Shown piece by piece: positions 43,655 to 58,915 of a DNA stretch of 64,000 nt (its first letter is position 1; each line of letters begins with the position of its first letter). Under the pieces are notes generated by a model. It saw only the letters and a program-made list of their open reading frames with translations. It searched no databases and was not told the DNA's origin. The position numbers and the translations under genes are program-made. The DNA is from Halorubrum rutilum (GTDB lineage Archaea; Halobacteriota; Halobacteria; Halobacteriales; Haloferacaceae): NCBI RefSeq assembly GCF_024494565.1, contig NZ_JANHDN010000001.1, forward strand, positions 558,001-622,000, given 5' to 3'.

Positions 43655-43827
43655 ACGAGGCTGGGGAGGTGCGAGGTGCGGGGCCGTTGCGGTCGGGTGG
43701 GATTCAAAGGGGCAGCCGCGAGGACGAAGCCCGGCGCAGTAAGCACTGGAAGGAGCGAGTGAAACGAGCGACTGAAGCGCGCAACAAGCCGCGCGAGTCC
43801 TCGCGGCTGGGGCTTTGGAGATGTTCA

Positions 43828-43831
<4 letters not shown>
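43655..43831 (-). repeat. Dispersed hairpin-forming element, copy 2
   Basis: On the minus strand it starts at GTGAACATCTCC and ends at CCTCCCCAGCCTCGTCG, matching 19081-19258. Its stem GCCGCGAGGAC/GTCCTCGCGGC is a perfect 11 bp. Arms and loop differ from copy 1, but pairing is kept. Flanking CCCCTTTGA and CCCACCCGACCGCA are conserved. Confidence 0.65.
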
Positions 43832-46179
<2,348 letters not shown>

Positions 46180-46255
46180 AGAGCGCCCCCAACGCCGTCC
46201 GTCGGGGTCGGCGCGACCCGCAACCCTTTATCCGGAGACGCGGGAACGGAGGGGT

Positions 46256-47254
46256 ATGACCGCCATCGAGCTGCGCGGCGTGCGGAAGGAGTTCGGCGAC
46301 GTCACGGCCGTCCGCGACCTCGACCTCACCGTGGCGGAGGGCGAGGTGTACGGGTTCCTCGGCCCGAACGGCGCCGGCAAGTCGACGACGATCGACATGC
46401 TGCTCGACCTCGTCCGCCCGACCGCGGGGACGGTGCGCGTGCTCGGGCGGGACGCCACGGGCGACGGGGTCGCGATCCGACGGCGGACGGGGGTGCTCCC
46501 GGACGGGTTCTCGGTGTACGACCGGCTCTCCGGCCGGAAGCACGTCGAGTTCGCGGTCCGGTCGAAGGAGGCCGACGACGATCCGGACGACCTCTTGGAG
46601 CGCGTCGGCCTCCTCGACGACGCCGACCGCAAGGCCGGCGGCTACTCGAAGGGGATGCGCCAGCGGCTCGCCCTGGCGATGGCGCTCGCCGGCGAGCCCG
46701 ACCTGCTCGTCCTCGACGAGCCCTCCTCCGGGCTCGACCCCGCGGGCGCGAAGGAGATGCGGGAGATCGTCGAGCGCGAGGCCGACCGCGGCGCGACCGT
46801 CTTCTTCTCCTCGCACATCCTCGAACAGGTCGACGCCGTCTGCGACCGGGTCGGCATCCTGCGCGACGGCGAGCTCGTCGCCGAGGACTCCGTGGAGGGG
46901 CTCCGCGAGGCCGTCGGCGGCGAGGAGACGCTGGAGATCGCGGTCGGCGACGCGACCGGGGCGAACGGCGCGGACGACGCGGCCGTCGCGGCCGTGCGCG
47001 CCGTCGACGGCGTCAGCCGCGTCGACCGCGACGGCGACGCGCTCGTCGTGAGCTGCGCCGACGGCGCGAAGACCCGCGTCATCGCCGCGCTGGAGGACGC
47101 CGGGGTCGCCGTCGACGACTTCCACACGCGCGAGGCGTCGCTGGAGGACCTCTTCCTGGCGTACACGGAGGGTGACACGCCGACGGCCGACGGGGACGAA
47201 TCGGGTTCGGATCCGCCCGGTGACGACACCGCCGACGAGGAGGTGGACCGATGA
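46256..47254 (+). CDS. ABC transporter ATP-binding protein
   Basis: 332 residues. Walker A GPNGAGKST is near residue 38, signature YSKGMRQRLALAMAL, Walker B LLVLDEPSSGLDP, then the switch region VFFSSHILEQ. The C-terminal extension (about 220-310) is typical of ABC-2 export systems. Its stop overlaps the ATG of the permease gene. The complex probably exports a small molecule or drug; the substrate is unknown. Confidence 0.93.
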   Translation: MTAIELRGVRKEFGDVTAVRDLDLTVAEGEVYGFLGPNGAGKSTTIDMLLDLVRPTAGTVRVLGRDATGDGVAIRRRTGVLPDGFSVYDRLSGRKHVEFAVRSKEADDDPDDLLERVGLLDDADRKAGGYSKGMRQRLALAMALAGEPDLLVLDEPSSGLDPAGAKEMREIVEREADRGATVFFSSHILEQVDAVCDRVGILRDGELVAEDSVEGLREAVGGEETLEIAVGDATGANGADDAAVAAVRAVDGVSRVDRDGDALVVSCADGAKTRVIAALEDAGVAVDDFHTREASLEDLFLAYTEGDTPTADGDESGSDPPGDDTADEEVDR

Positions 47255-48081
47255 GCCTCGCCGCCATCGCGGAGAAGGACTTCCAGGACGCGGTGCGCTC
47301 GCGCGGGATGATCGCCCTCGTGGCGCTGTTCTCGCTGCTCGTCGCCGTCTTCGCGTTCGTCATCAGGCCGACGGGACAGGGCGAGCAGTTCGCGACGGAG
47401 CTCCTCCTGCGATTCTTCGTGAGACCGTTCCTCGTGACGACGCTCGTCCCGCTCGTCGCCGTCGTGATCGGCTACAACGCCGTGAGCGGCGAGCGCGAGT
47501 CCGGCTCCCTGAAGCTGCTCCTCTCGCTGCCGCACTCGCGGGCCGACGTCGTCTTCGGGAAGGTCGTCGGGCGCGGCGTCGCGCTGTCCGTCGCGGTGTT
47601 CGCCGGCTTCCTGCTGCCCGCCGCCGTGCTGGCCGTGCTCGCGCAGACCGGAGGGCTGGCGGCGTTCAACGCCGGCTCGTACTTCGGGTTCACCGTCTTC
47701 GCCGCGGTGCTCGGGGTCGTCTTCGTCGCGATCGCGGTCGGCTGCTCGGCCGCCGCGTCGACGCAGCGCCGCGCGCTGATCGGCGGCGTCTCGGTCTACG
47801 TCCTGTTCGTGCTGCTGTGGAGCGCCGTCACCGGGCAGTTCCTCGGCGCCGCGGGCGGGATCGTCGACCCCCTGCCGGTGTCGACGGAGCAGGTCCGGAC
47901 GTTCCTCCGCGTGTCAAACCCGACGACCGGCGTCGAGATCCTGTCGAACGCGTTCCTCGCCGAGCGGCTGTTCGCCGGCGAGAACGTGAACCGGCAGATC
48001 TCCGCGGCGTCGATGCTCGTGTTCTGGACGGTCGCGCCGCCGCTGGTCGGGCTCTGGAAGTTCGACGCCGACGACCTGTAG
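47251..48081 (+). CDS. ABC-2-type transporter permease
   Basis: 276 residues with six hydrophobic helices. It begins AIAEKDFQDAVRSRGMI and has GERESGSLKLLLSLPHSRADVVFGKVVGR, the conserved EExGTLxxLL-like segment of ABC-2 permeases. It pairs with the upstream ATPase through an ATGA overlap. Convergent with metY. Confidence 0.92.
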   Translation: MSLAAIAEKDFQDAVRSRGMIALVALFSLLVAVFAFVIRPTGQGEQFATELLLRFFVRPFLVTTLVPLVAVVIGYNAVSGERESGSLKLLLSLPHSRADVVFGKVVGRGVALSVAVFAGFLLPAAVLAVLAQTGGLAAFNAGSYFGFTVFAAVLGVVFVAIAVGCSAAASTQRRALIGGVSVYVLFVLLWSAVTGQFLGAAGGIVDPLPVSTEQVRTFLRVSNPTTGVEILSNAFLAERLFAGENVNRQISAASMLVFWTVAPPLVGLWKFDADDL

Positions 48082-48121
48082 GAGGGGACGGCGGCGACGA
48101 CCGGGGCCTCACCCCGACGAC

Positions 48122-49426
48122 CTACGCCGTCGCGCGCTCGATCGCCGCTTCGAGGTCGGCGACGATGTCGGCGGGGTCCTCGATGCCGACCGAGAGCCGG
48201 ACCATGTCGCCGGTGACGCCGGCCGCCTCCTGTTCCGCCTCGGTCAGCTGCTGGTGGGTCGTCGACGCCGGGTGGATGACGAGCGTCTTCGCGTCGCCGA
48301 CGTTCGCGAGCAGCGACGCGAGGTCGGCGTTCTCGACGGTGCCCTTCGCGGCCTCGTAGCCGCCCTCCAGTCCGAAGGTGATCATCCCGCCGTAGCCGCC
48401 CTCCAGGTACTCCGTCGCCTCCGCGTGGGTCTCGTGGCTCTCCAGCCCGGGGTAGTTCACCCACGCCACGTCGTCGTGGTCGTCGAGGTACTCGGCGACG
48501 ATCCCGGCGTTCTCGCAGTGGCGCTCCATCCGGAGCGGGAGCGACTCCGTCTGCTGGAGCGTGTTCCACGCGTCGAACGGCGACTGCTGGTCGCCGAGGT
48601 CGCGGAGCCCGCGGGTCACCGCCGCGAACGTGAACGCCGCGTCACCGAACTCGTCGACGAAGTTGATCCCGTGGTACGCCGGGTTGTCCTGTGCGATCTC
48701 CGGGAACTTCTCGGGGTACTCGCCCCACGGGAAGGAGCCGCCGTCGACGAGGACGCCGCCGACGGTGGTGCCGTTGCCGGTGAGCCACTTCGTCGTCGAC
48801 TCCCAGACGAGGTCCGCGCCGTGGTCGAGCGGCCGGCAGAGGTACGGCGTCGCGAACGTGTTGTCGACGAACAGCGGGACGCCGCGCTCGTGGGCGATGT
48901 CGGCGATCCGCTCGATGTCCGGCGTGACGAGGGCCGGGTTCCCGATCGTTTCGAGGTGGACGTACGCCGTGTCCCCGTCGATGGCCTCCGCGTACCCCTC
49001 GTAGTCGAGCGGGTCGACGAACCGCGTCGAGACCCCGCGGCGCTCGACGGAGTGCGTGAGGTAGGTGTAGGTACCGCCGTACAGCGCCGACGAGGAGACG
49101 ACGTTGTCGCCGGCCGACGCGAGCATGAACGTCGCTAGGTCGAGCGACGCCATCCCCGACGACGTGGCGACCGCGCCCACGCCGTTTTCGAGGGAGGCGA
49201 TCCGCTCCTCCAAGGCGGCGTTCGTCGGGTTCATGATCCGGGAGTAGACGTTGCCCGCCTCCTCTAACGCGAACAGCCGGGCGGCGTGGTCGGCGTCCTC
49301 GAACTCGTAGGAGGTCGTCTGGTAGATGGGCGTCGCGCGGGCGCCGGTCGCCGGGTCCGGGTTCGACCCCGCGTGGACGCTTCGGGTGCTGAACTCGCGG
49401 TCCGCGTCGTCCTCGTCGGATGGCAT
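48122..49426 (-). CDS. metY: O-acetylhomoserine aminocarboxypropyltransferase/sulfhydrylase
   Basis: 434 residues of the Cys/Met metabolism PLP family. It begins STRSVHAGSNPDPATGARATPIYQTTSYEF; GMASLDLATFMLASAGDNVV lies in the PLP site, VDNTFATPYLCRP follows, and ESTTKWLTGNGTTVGGV carries the Schiff-base lysine. The ending TTHQQLTEAEQEAAGV matches OAH/OAS sulfhydrylases, which form homocysteine from O-acetylhomoserine and sulfide. It is a single gene with a strong TATA box. Confidence 0.93.
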   Translation of the reverse strand: MPSDEDDADREFSTRSVHAGSNPDPATGARATPIYQTTSYEFEDADHAARLFALEEAGNVYSRIMNPTNAALEERIASLENGVGAVATSSGMASLDLATFMLASAGDNVVSSSALYGGTYTYLTHSVERRGVSTRFVDPLDYEGYAEAIDGDTAYVHLETIGNPALVTPDIERIADIAHERGVPLFVDNTFATPYLCRPLDHGADLVWESTTKWLTGNGTTVGGVLVDGGSFPWGEYPEKFPEIAQDNPAYHGINFVDEFGDAAFTFAAVTRGLRDLGDQQSPFDAWNTLQQTESLPLRMERHCENAGIVAEYLDDHDDVAWVNYPGLESHETHAEATEYLEGGYGGMITFGLEGGYEAAKGTVENADLASLLANVGDAKTLVIHPASTTHQQLTEAEQEAAGVTGDMVRLSVGIEDPADIVADLEAAIERATA

Positions 49427-49445
49427 GGATCGACGTGCGCGCGCC

Positions 49446-49458
49446 TTATATTTAAAAA
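49446..49458 (-). promoter_or_regulatory. TATA box of metY
   Basis: Minus-strand TTTTTAAATATAA lies 20-32 nt before the ATG at 49426, the classical spacing for a leaderless haloarchaeal transcript. Confidence 0.6.
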
Positions 49459-49638
49459 CGGTCGGAGCGGTCGGGCGTTACCGGTTTCTCGGAGACGCCG
49501 GTTTCTGGTGGGGGCAGATCCCTCCGAGATGTCGGCCAGTCCCTCCGAGACGCCGGCGGCGCGCCGGTCGCTCGTCGCCGTCGAGGACGGCGTCGGTTCG
49601 ACCGATATCACCGACCAACCGTGACGCCCGTCTCGACC

Positions 49639-49998
49639 CTAGCGCGTGTGACGGCCCGCGGTGACGGTGACGACTCCGTTCCCGCATTCGACCACCGCGC
49701 GCTCCTCGGGGGTATCGCCGACCAGGCACTCGGCGCTGTCGCTCGCATCTTCATCCAACGTCGCCTCCACGCGGTACGTCGCGCGGTCGACCGGGAGCCG
49801 CACGCTCGCGGTCTCCGACGGCTCGACGCTCACGGAGCGGTCGACGACGACCTCGTCGCGCGAGTCGACGAGCCTCACGGAGAGCGTGTTGACCGTCGCG
49901 GCGTCGTAGTTCCGGACCGAGAGGCTCTCGGAGCTCGGCGTCCGGCGATCGGGTCGGTCCGAGGCGGGGGGTTCGCTCTTCGTCTGAAGGACTTGCAT
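49639..49998 (-). CDS. Hypothetical beta-rich protein
   Basis: 119 residues with no signal peptide. Strand-like segments with alternating hydrophobics (NTLSVRLVDSRDEVVVDRSV, ETASVRLPVDRATYRVEATL) suggest an Ig-like or carboxypeptidase-regulatory-like sandwich; two cysteines (ECLVGDTPEERAVVEC) could pair. It has its own TATA box. Family not recognised. Confidence 0.6.
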   Translation of the reverse strand: MQVLQTKSEPPASDRPDRRTPSSESLSVRNYDAATVNTLSVRLVDSRDEVVVDRSVSVEPSETASVRLPVDRATYRVEATLDEDASDSAECLVGDTPEERAVVECGNGVVTVTAGRHTR

Positions 49999-50022
49999 GT
50001 GTGGGATAACGGCTCGTTAACT

Positions 50023-50032
50023 CATATATACT
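50023..50032 (-). promoter_or_regulatory. TATA box of the small hypothetical gene
   Basis: Minus-strand AGTATATATG is centred about 29 nt before the ATG at 49998. Confidence 0.5.
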
Positions 50033-50151
50033 ACAGCCCGGTTTCCGACTCGGAAACGACCGTCCCTCCCGATGCGGGTGAGAGTCGAGGGCCGGTGGCG
50101 GCCGATCGGTCCGTCTCGCGACCGGCGACGCCGCGGGCGAACGGGCGGGGA

Positions 50152-51834
<1,683 letters not shown>

Positions 51835-52077
51835 GAGACGGGCTCGCGGGGAATTATCCGCGTATACTACTCGCTGTCACATAATTCTTGACTGAACTGT
51901 TCCGTGTGCGACCCCGCCTTTTCTCGGAGTCGTGAGCGACGAACCGAGACCGCTTCTCGTGGCGAGTTGTGCGGAGGGGTCCTATTCGCCGTCGCGTGGA
52001 ACGAGCGGATCGCGAACCGGGAAAGGGAGCGGTTCGCGTGTCGAGCTTATCCGGAGCGTGCGGCCGCGGGAGAACCG

Positions 52078-53991
52078 CTAAAGTCCCCCGTCGCCGACGG
52101 CGCGGTCGTGACCGCCCGTCGCGGCGGGGCTCGCCCCGCCGCTCCGCTCGACGGTGAACCCGTCGAGGAGGTCCTGGAGTCGGTCGGCCTCCGACGAGAG
52201 CGCGCCCGCCTCCTCCGTCACGGCGCTCATCGCCGCGTGCTGCTCCGCCGCCGTGTCGACGACGTCGTTCGCTTCGGTGGCCGTCGACCGGCTGATGCCC
52301 TCGACTTCCTCGACCATCGTGACCGCCTCCTCGGTGCTGGCCGCCTGCTCGTCGGTCGCGTGGCTGATCTCCTGAATCCCGTCGTCGGTGTCGGCCGCGT
52401 GGGTCGCGACCGACCCGAACGCCTCCACCGCGTCTCGGACGGCGGTCGCGCTGTCGGACATGTGCCGTTCGGCCTCGCGCACCGTTTCGACCGTTTCGGT
52501 CGTCTCCGACTGCGTCGCCGCGATGAGCTCCTCGATCTCTTTGGCCGCGTCCTGGGTCTCCTCGGCCAGCTGTTTCACCTCGTCGGCGACCACGGCGAAC
52601 CCGTCGCCCCCGGCCGCCCCGTCGCCCGACCCGGTGCGTGCGGCCTCGATGTTCGCGTTCAGCGCGAGGATGTTGGTCTGCTCCGCGATGTCGGCGATCA
52701 GATCGACGATCTCGCCGATGTCGCTCATCCGCTCGTCGAGCGACCGGACCTTCGCGACCGTCGTTTCCGTCGCCTCCTGTGAGTCCTCGACCCGGTCCAT
52801 CGCCCCTTCGGCCGACCGCTTCCCGGCCTCGGCCACGTCCGACGTCTCCTCGGCCGCCTCCGCGACCGTCTCCGTCGACGACGCGACCTCCTCGATCGTC
52901 GCCGAGAGGTTCGACATTTCGCCCGACACCTCGGTCAGCATCTCGCGCTGCTCGTCGGCGTCGGCGGCGATCTCCTCGACCGACTCCGTGACGTCCTCGC
53001 TCATCGCCTCCGCGTCGGCGGTGCCCTCGCGAACGGTCTCGCTCGCCCGCGAGACGTCGTCGGCGAACGACTGAACCCGACCCATCGTCGCGCCGATCTC
53101 GTCCAACATCTCGTTGAACGCGGTCCCGATCCGCTCCATCGCCTCGCTCTCGCTGTCGGCGTCGAGCCGGACCGTGAGGTCGCCCTCCGCCGCGCGGTTC
53201 ATCGCCGCGCTGTAGTCGTCGGCCTTCGACTCCAAGTGGGCGTTGAGCGACTCCACCTCCCGTTTCCGTTCCTCGGCGGTCGCCTTGGCCGCCTCGGCGT
53301 CCTCGACTTCCTCCTGTTTGGCCTCCGCCAACGCGAGCTTCGCCTCGGCCTCCTCGCGCGACTTCTCGATCGAGTACCAGTTCACCATCAGCGTCGCCGC
53401 GAGCAGCGTGATGAACCCGGCGTGGACGCCGCCCCACGCGATCGGGTTCTGGATCGCGGCGGCGTGGTTGTAGACGAGGCTCGAATCGATCAGGCTGAAC
53501 GTCCCGTGGCCGACCGCGACGTACCCCATCCCGACCGCGAACGGGAGCCAGTCCTCGTAGAGCGCCAGCACCGCGACGAAGACGAAGAAGTGGAAGTGAG
53601 CCTCGATGTATCCGCCGGAGAACTTCACCAGGGCCATCGAGATCGTCATCCCGCTGAACGCCGCGGCGGTCGTCCGCTGGCGCCGGCCGAGCCACGGGAG
53701 CGCCGCGACGACCGCGGGCACGCCGACGCCGCCGGCCATCGCCAGGAGCATCCACGTCGGGATCGCCGGAATTTCGGCCTCGAAGACCGGGAGCGTGCCC
53801 TGGTACAGCCCGAGGCCGAACAGAAGCGGGACCTGTACCGCGATCGTGACGAGGATGTTGCGGTGGCGCCGGTCCCACATTTCGGCGGGGATCGACGTGC
53901 CGTCCGGGACGTATCGGAGAACCTCCCGGAGCGATCCGCCGGTGTCGTCACCGCCCCCTGCCGCGCCGTCGTCCACGCCGTATGCAGCCAT
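52078..53991 (-). CDS. Methyl-accepting chemotaxis-like transducer
   Basis: 637 residues from ATG 53991. Five or six helices lie in the first 215 residues, including [21 protein letters not shown], a HFHFF-type membrane sensor seen in haloarchaeal transducers and some bacterial sensors. A HAMP-like region follows ([21 protein letters not shown]), then a long coiled coil with the hairpin tip [20 protein letters not shown] and [12 protein letters not shown], which docks CheA/CheW. It may signal to the flagellar machinery or work as a stand-alone sensor; the ligand is unknown. Confidence 0.92.
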   Translation of the reverse strand: MAAYGVDDGAAGGGDDTGGSLREVLRYVPDGTSIPAEMWDRRHRNILVTIAVQVPLLFGLGLYQGTLPVFEAEIPAIPTWMLLAMAGGVGVPAVVAALPWLGRRQRTTAAAFSGMTISMALVKFSGGYIEAHFHFFVFVAVLALYEDWLPFAVGMGYVAVGHGTFSLIDSSLVYNHAAAIQNPIAWGGVHAGFITLLAATLMVNWYSIEKSREEAEAKLALAEAKQEEVEDAEAAKATAEERKREVESLNAHLESKADDYSAAMNRAAEGDLTVRLDADSESEAMERIGTAFNEMLDEIGATMGRVQSFADDVSRASETVREGTADAEAMSEDVTESVEEIAADADEQREMLTEVSGEMSNLSATIEEVASSTETVAEAAEETSDVAEAGKRSAEGAMDRVEDSQEATETTVAKVRSLDERMSDIGEIVDLIADIAEQTNILALNANIEAARTGSGDGAAGGDGFAVVADEVKQLAEETQDAAKEIEELIAATQSETTETVETVREAERHMSDSATAVRDAVEAFGSVATHAADTDDGIQEISHATDEQAASTEEAVTMVEEVEGISRSTATEANDVVDTAAEQHAAMSAVTEEAGALSSEADRLQDLLDGFTVERSGGASPAATGGHDRAVGDGGL

Positions 53992-54234
53992 ATCGACTCG
54001 CCGTCGATCGCTTCCTGTAAAAGCGCTTTCGCGCCCGTTTGCACATCTAATAATCGGGGCGGCGAGTGTCGGACGTCGAGGTGTTCGAGTCGGAGTGCGA
54101 CGAACCGTGACGCGAGGGGCGGTCACAGCGCTCGTCCGGTAGCGATTCACCCGGCACCGTCGACGGCCCGGCCGGACGCGACGTACGGGACGGCTCGTGC
54201 GAACCGTTAACAGCGTCGAAGCGTAACCCGGGTT

Positions 54235-55464
54235 ATGGGAACTCAAGGTCCGCGCGACGACACCCTCGAATTCGAGGACGCGGTCGGCGGCATCCCGGAC
54301 GCCGTCTGGCAGTACACGGCGCTCGGCGCCGCGCTGCTCGTCGGCCTCGCCCTCCTCAGTCAGAGCCTCGTCTTCGGCGTCGGCGCGCTCGCGGTGTTGC
54401 TGGCGGCGGTCACGGTCGTCAGCGCGGTGGAGATCGTCGACGCCTACGACAAGGAGGCGCTCACGGTGTTCGGCGAGTTCCGGAAGCTGTTGGAGCCCGG
54501 CGTCCACCTCATCCCGCCGTTCGTCTCGCGGACGTACGCGTTCGACATGCGGACCCAGACGATCGACGTGCCGAGCCAGTCGGCGATCACGCGGGACAAC
54601 TCGCCGGTGACGGCCGACGCGGTCGTCTACATCAAGGTGATGGACGCGAAGAAGGCGTTCTTAGAGGTCGACGACTACAAGAACGCCGTCTCGAACCTCG
54701 CACAGACCACGCTCCGGGCCGTCCTCGGCGACATGGAGCTCGACGACACGCTCTCCCGGCGCGACCAGATCAACGACCGCATCAACGAGGAGTTAGACGA
54801 GCCGACGGACGAGTGGGGGATCCGCGTCGAGGCGGTCGAGGTCCGCGAGGTCAGCCCGTCGCAGGAGGTCCAGCGCGCGATGGAGCAGCAGACCGGCGCC
54901 GAGCGCCGCCGCCGCGCGATGATCCTCGAAGCGCAGGGGGAACGCCGCTCGGCGATCGAGCAGGCGGAGGGCGACAAGCAGTCGAACATCATCCGCGCGC
55001 AGGGCGAGAAGCAGAGCCAGATCCTCGAGGCGCAGGGGGACGCGATCTCGACGGTGCTGCGCGCGCGCTCCGCGGAATCGATGGGCGAGCGCGCCATCAT
55101 CGAGCGCGGCATGGAGACCCTCGAAGAGATCGGGAAAGGCGAGTCCACGACGTTCGTCCTCCCGCAGGAACTCACGAGTCTGGTGGGGCGCTACGGGAAG
55201 GCGCTGTCCGGCTCGGACGTGCAACAGATGGAGGGGTTGGAGGGGAAGGAGTTCGACGAGGAGACGGAGAAGCTGCTCGGGCTGGAGGACATCGAGAGCG
55301 CCTTGGAACAGCTCGACACCGTGGCCGACAGCGACCTCCGGACCGACGAGACCCGGGACGCGGACGCGGCCCGCGACGTCGACCTCGATCGGCAGGGGGA
55401 CGGGACCCGCGAGGCCGACCGCGACATCGAACTGGAGACGGAGAGCGAGCGACCGAGCGACTGA
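54235..55464 (+). CDS. SPFH/band 7 (stomatin-like) membrane protein
   Basis: 409 residues. Two hydrophobic helices near 20-65 are followed by the SPFH domain ([46 protein letters not shown]) and the Ala/Glu-rich coiled coil ([20 protein letters not shown]). The last 80 residues are acidic and disordered. Stomatin-like proteins form membrane scaffolds and bind proteases. A partner NfeD gene is not seen next to it. Confidence 0.93.
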   Translation: MGTQGPRDDTLEFEDAVGGIPDAVWQYTALGAALLVGLALLSQSLVFGVGALAVLLAAVTVVSAVEIVDAYDKEALTVFGEFRKLLEPGVHLIPPFVSRTYAFDMRTQTIDVPSQSAITRDNSPVTADAVVYIKVMDAKKAFLEVDDYKNAVSNLAQTTLRAVLGDMELDDTLSRRDQINDRINEELDEPTDEWGIRVEAVEVREVSPSQEVQRAMEQQTGAERRRRAMILEAQGERRSAIEQAEGDKQSNIIRAQGEKQSQILEAQGDAISTVLRARSAESMGERAIIERGMETLEEIGKGESTTFVLPQELTSLVGRYGKALSGSDVQQMEGLEGKEFDEETEKLLGLEDIESALEQLDTVADSDLRTDETRDADAARDVDLDRQGDGTREADRDIELETESERPSD

Positions 55465-55513
55465 TCGGCGCGGCGACGCGACGGACGCGGCGGGAGGCGA
55501 CGGCGGACCCGAC

Positions 55514-56107
55514 TCAGGGCCGCCAGCGCTCGGGGTCGACCGCCCAGAGGAGCCCGACGGCGGCGGCGCCGCCGACGCCGCCGGTGACGAGCGACGGGGG
55601 CTCGGACGCCCCGACCACGAGCGCCGCGAGCAGCAGGACCGACCCGGCGAGGAGCGCCGGGGTGTCCTCGGCGACCGTCGCCTGAACCACCGGGGCCACG
55701 GCGCCGCCGACGACGGCTCCGGCGGCGATCCGTGCCGGCGGGCCGGAGGCGAGGGCGTCGTAGGCCGCCGGGGTCGTCGCCGTCGCGGGGACGGACCCGG
55801 GATCGACGACGAGGCCGACGCCGAACGCGAGCGCGGCGCCCGCGCCGAAGACCGGCGCGACCAGCGCGGGGCGGGCCGAGCGGTCTGCGCCGGCCGCGGC
55901 GGCCGCGCCGCCGACGAGCAGGACCGAACCGGCCGCGAGGAGCGGGGGCGTCGCCAGGAGCGAGAGCGGCGAGACCACCGCGGACGCGACCCCGTCGGCC
56001 GACGGCGAGGGGACGACGGCCGGTGCGAACGTCCCCGCGTAGCCGAGCGCGGCGACGCCGAGAAGGATGAGGACCGGTCCGAGGAGGCGACTGCGGAGCG
56101 TTGGCAT
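55514..56107 (-). CDS. Hypothetical multi-span membrane protein
   Basis: 197 residues from ATG 56107. Five to six Ala/Val/Gly-rich helices (LLGPVLILLGVAALGYAGTF, LATPPLLAAGSVLLVGGAAAAAG, AAGAVVGGAVAPVV, ALLAGSVLLLAALVVG). No conserved motif seen. It converges with the SPFH gene, only 49 bp apart. Confidence 0.65.
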   Translation of the reverse strand: MPTLRSRLLGPVLILLGVAALGYAGTFAPAVVPSPSADGVASAVVSPLSLLATPPLLAAGSVLLVGGAAAAAGADRSARPALVAPVFGAGAALAFGVGLVVDPGSVPATATTPAAYDALASGPPARIAAGAVVGGAVAPVVQATVAEDTPALLAGSVLLLAALVVGASEPPSLVTGGVGGAAAVGLLWAVDPERWRP

Positions 56108-56188
56108 GGGCGATCGGACACCGCCCGGACACAAAACGATCGCGGGACCGGGCGGGCGTCGACGGTCGGCCGGCCCGTCATGCGCTCG

Positions 56189-56719
56189 TCACACCGTGAT
56201 ACCGGCTCGCTCGCCGCCGACGGCGACGATCACGCGCTCCGGGGGGCCGCGCTCGTCCGAGAGCCGGAGCAGGAGCGTCTTCACGACCGGGTCGTCGGTC
56301 TCGATCTCCCCGCGGACGCCGCCCCGATCGACCGCGATCCGGAGGGAGCGGTCGCCGATGCGGCTGACTCCCCCGAGGCGGAGCCTGACCGCGGGCGCCG
56401 TGAGCCGCTGGGCGATCACGAGGACCGCGTCGCCGCCGCCGTCGGCGAAGTCGGTGCGACCGACGAACTCCCGGGACGCGGCGGCGTTCGCCTTGAGCGC
56501 GCCGCGGGCCGCGGCGGCCGAGCGGAAGGAGGTCGCGTGGGTCGACAGCCCTTCCGGACGGGCGAGGACGCTGCGGCCGTCGACCAGCGGGTTGCCGTCG
56601 ACGTACCGGCTCCGGACGGCGAGGTCGGCGGGGGTCGCGGCGGCGACGTCGTGGAGGCGATCGACGCACCCGGCGGTGGCGAGCGCGAGCGCGCCGGCGA
56701 CGATCCCGCGACGGTACAC
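56189..56719 (-). CDS. Small lipoprotein
   Basis: 176 residues from GTG 56719. The N-terminus YRRGIVAGALALATAGCVD has a short basic head, a hydrophobic stretch and a lipobox ATAGC, so it is a likely exported lipoprotein. The rest (RSRYVDGNPLVDGRSVLARP, VLVIAQRLTAPAVRLRLGG, RIAVDRGGVRGEIET) is beta-rich with no known domain. It lies between uvrB and another small membrane protein gene, on the same strand. Confidence 0.65.
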   Translation of the reverse strand: MYRRGIVAGALALATAGCVDRLHDVAAATPADLAVRSRYVDGNPLVDGRSVLARPEGLSTHATSFRSAAAARGALKANAAASREFVGRTDFADGGGDAVLVIAQRLTAPAVRLRLGGVSRIGDRSLRIAVDRGGVRGEIETDDPVVKTLLLRLSDERGPPERVIVAVGGERAGITV

Positions 56720-56787
56720 GGTCGCGATTGCGACGCACCGGCGTAAAACCCCGTCGTCGCAGTGACGCGCGGTGAGAATCGGAGGCG

Positions 56788-58842
56788 CTACTCGTCGACC
56801 ATCGGCGCGGGGACGCCCTCGTCGCCCGCGTCGAGCTCGAAGGCGCGCCGGAGCTCCGCGATCCGGTCGCGGATGTCCGCCGCCAGCTCGAACTCCAGGT
56901 TGCTCGCGGCCTCGTCCATGCGCGCTTCGAGCGCCTCGATCTGCGCTTTCGCCTCGTCCTCGCTCTCCACGTCGCCGACGCTGACCGACGAGGTGTCGGT
57001 CTTCGATCCGGGGAGGTTCGTCTCGCCCACCGGCTTGTCGATGGTGGTCGCCTCGTAGCCGTGTTCCTCGTTGTACTCCAGCTGGATCTCGCGGCGGCGC
57101 TGTGTCTCCTCGATCGCCGCCTCCATCGAGTCGGTCACCTCGTCGGCGTAGAGGACGACCTCGCCGTTGACGTTGCGGGCGGCCCGGCCCATCGTCTGGA
57201 CGAGGGTCGTGGTGGAGCGGAGGAATCCCTCCTGGTCGGCGTCGAGGATGGCGACGAGGCTCACCTCCGGGATGTCGAGCCCCTCCCGCAGGAGGTTGAT
57301 CCCGACGAGCACGTCGATGTTGCCGAGGCGGAGGTCGCGGATGATCTCGTGGCGTTCGAGGGTGTCCGTCTCGTCGTGCATGTACGCCACGTCGACCCCG
57401 GCCTCCTCGAAGTACTCCGTGAGGTCCTCGGCCATCCGCTTGGTGAGCGTGGTGACGAGCACGCGCTCGTCGCGCTCGATCCGCTCGTCGACGCGGTCGA
57501 GGAGGTCCTCGACCTGTCCGGTCGCCTCCGTCACCTCCACCTTCGGGTCGACGAGGTGGGTGGGACGGACGATCTGCTCGACGATCCGGTCGGAGGTCTC
57601 GCGCTCGTAGTCGCCCGGCGTCGCCGACACGTAGAGGGTCCGGTCCGTCTTCTCCTCGAACTCCTCGAAGGTGAGGGGGCGGTTGTCGTAGGCGGTCGGG
57701 AGGCGGAACCCGTTCTCGACGAGCGAGTCCTTCCGCGACTTGTCGCCCTCGTACTGGCCCTTGATCTGGGGGATCGTCTGGTGTGACTCGTCGACCACCG
57801 TGAGGAAGTCGTCCGGGAAGTAGTCGAGCAGGGTGTACGGCGCGTCGCCCGACTCGCGGTCGTCCATGTGGACCGAGTAGTTCTCGATCCCCGAGCAGTA
57901 GCCCGCCTCCCGCAGCATCTCGATGTCGAAGGTGGTGCGCTCCTCGATCCGCTGGGCGGCGACGAGGTCGCCCTGCCGCTCGAAGTAGCTGACCCGCTTC
58001 TCCATCAGCTCCTCGATCTCCGCGATCGCCTGCTCCAGCTTGTCGTCCGGGATCGAGTAGTGCTCCGCCGGGTGGAGCATCACCGCCGGCTCCTCCGAGA
58101 CGACCTCCCCCTTCATCGGGTCGACCTTGATCATCCGGTCGATCTCGTCGCCCCACAGCTCGACCCGGACCGCGTACCGCCCGTACATCGGGTAGACCTC
58201 GACGGTGTCGCCCCGGACGCGGAAGGTGCCCTGCGTGAAGTCGACGTCGTTGCGCTCGTAGTTCAGGTCGACGAGGTCGGCGAGCAGCTCCTCGCGGCCG
58301 ATCTCCTCGCCGACCTCCAGCCGCAGGGCCATGTCCCGGTAGTTCCCCGGGTCGCCGAGCCCGTAGATGGCCGAGACGGAGGCGACAACGATCACGTCGT
58401 CGCGCGTCAGGAGCGACCGCGTCGCGGAGTGGCGGAGGCGGTCGATCTCCTCGTTGATCGACATCTCCTTGTCGATGAACGTGTCGGTCTGCTCGACGTA
58501 CGCCTCCGGCTGGTAGTAGTCGTAGTAGGAGACGAAGTACTCCACCGCGTTGTCCGGGAACAGCTCGCGGAACTCCTCGTACAGCTGGGCCGCGAGCGTC
58601 TTGTTGTGGGCCAAGACGAGGGTCGGCTGGTCGAGCGCCTCGGCGACCCACGAGACGGTGTTCGTCTTCCCGGAGCCGGTGACGCCGAGGAGGGTCTGCT
58701 TGTCGGCGCCCGACTCGAACCCCTCGACCAGCTCCTCGATCGCCTCGGGCTGGTCGCCCGCGGGCTCGAACGGGGCGTCGACGCGGAGGGGGCGGTCGAC
58801 GGTCGGGCGGTCCTCCGAGAGGGGGGAGTCGGCGTCGCTCAC
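56788..58842 (-). CDS. uvrB: Excinuclease ABC subunit B
   Basis: 684 residues from GTG 58842 ([15 protein letters not shown]); an upstream ATG adds a non-conserved leader. Walker A GVTGSGKT is at 53-60. The damage-binding hairpin [11 protein letters not shown] follows, then [22 protein letters not shown] (DEAH-like), the C-terminal helicase motifs (QTMGRAARN) and the terminal UVR motif that binds UvrA/UvrC. It is part of bacterial-type nucleotide excision repair, which haloarchaea use against UV damage. Confidence 0.97.
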   Translation of the reverse strand: MSDADSPLSEDRPTVDRPLRVDAPFEPAGDQPEAIEELVEGFESGADKQTLLGVTGSGKTNTVSWVAEALDQPTLVLAHNKTLAAQLYEEFRELFPDNAVEYFVSYYDYYQPEAYVEQTDTFIDKEMSINEEIDRLRHSATRSLLTRDDVIVVASVSAIYGLGDPGNYRDMALRLEVGEEIGREELLADLVDLNYERNDVDFTQGTFRVRGDTVEVYPMYGRYAVRVELWGDEIDRMIKVDPMKGEVVSEEPAVMLHPAEHYSIPDDKLEQAIAEIEELMEKRVSYFERQGDLVAAQRIEERTTFDIEMLREAGYCSGIENYSVHMDDRESGDAPYTLLDYFPDDFLTVVDESHQTIPQIKGQYEGDKSRKDSLVENGFRLPTAYDNRPLTFEEFEEKTDRTLYVSATPGDYERETSDRIVEQIVRPTHLVDPKVEVTEATGQVEDLLDRVDERIERDERVLVTTLTKRMAEDLTEYFEEAGVDVAYMHDETDTLERHEIIRDLRLGNIDVLVGINLLREGLDIPEVSLVAILDADQEGFLRSTTTLVQTMGRAARNVNGEVVLYADEVTDSMEAAIEETQRRREIQLEYNEEHGYEATTIDKPVGETNLPGSKTDTSSVSVGDVESEDEAKAQIEALEARMDEAASNLEFELAADIRDRIAELRRAFELDAGDEGVPAPMVDE

Positions 58843-58915
58843 GATAGGCGTTGTTGGCGACGGAGACACTTGAGCGGCCCGGGGGACCGGCGGCGACGTG
58901 GTCCCGTGCGAGCGG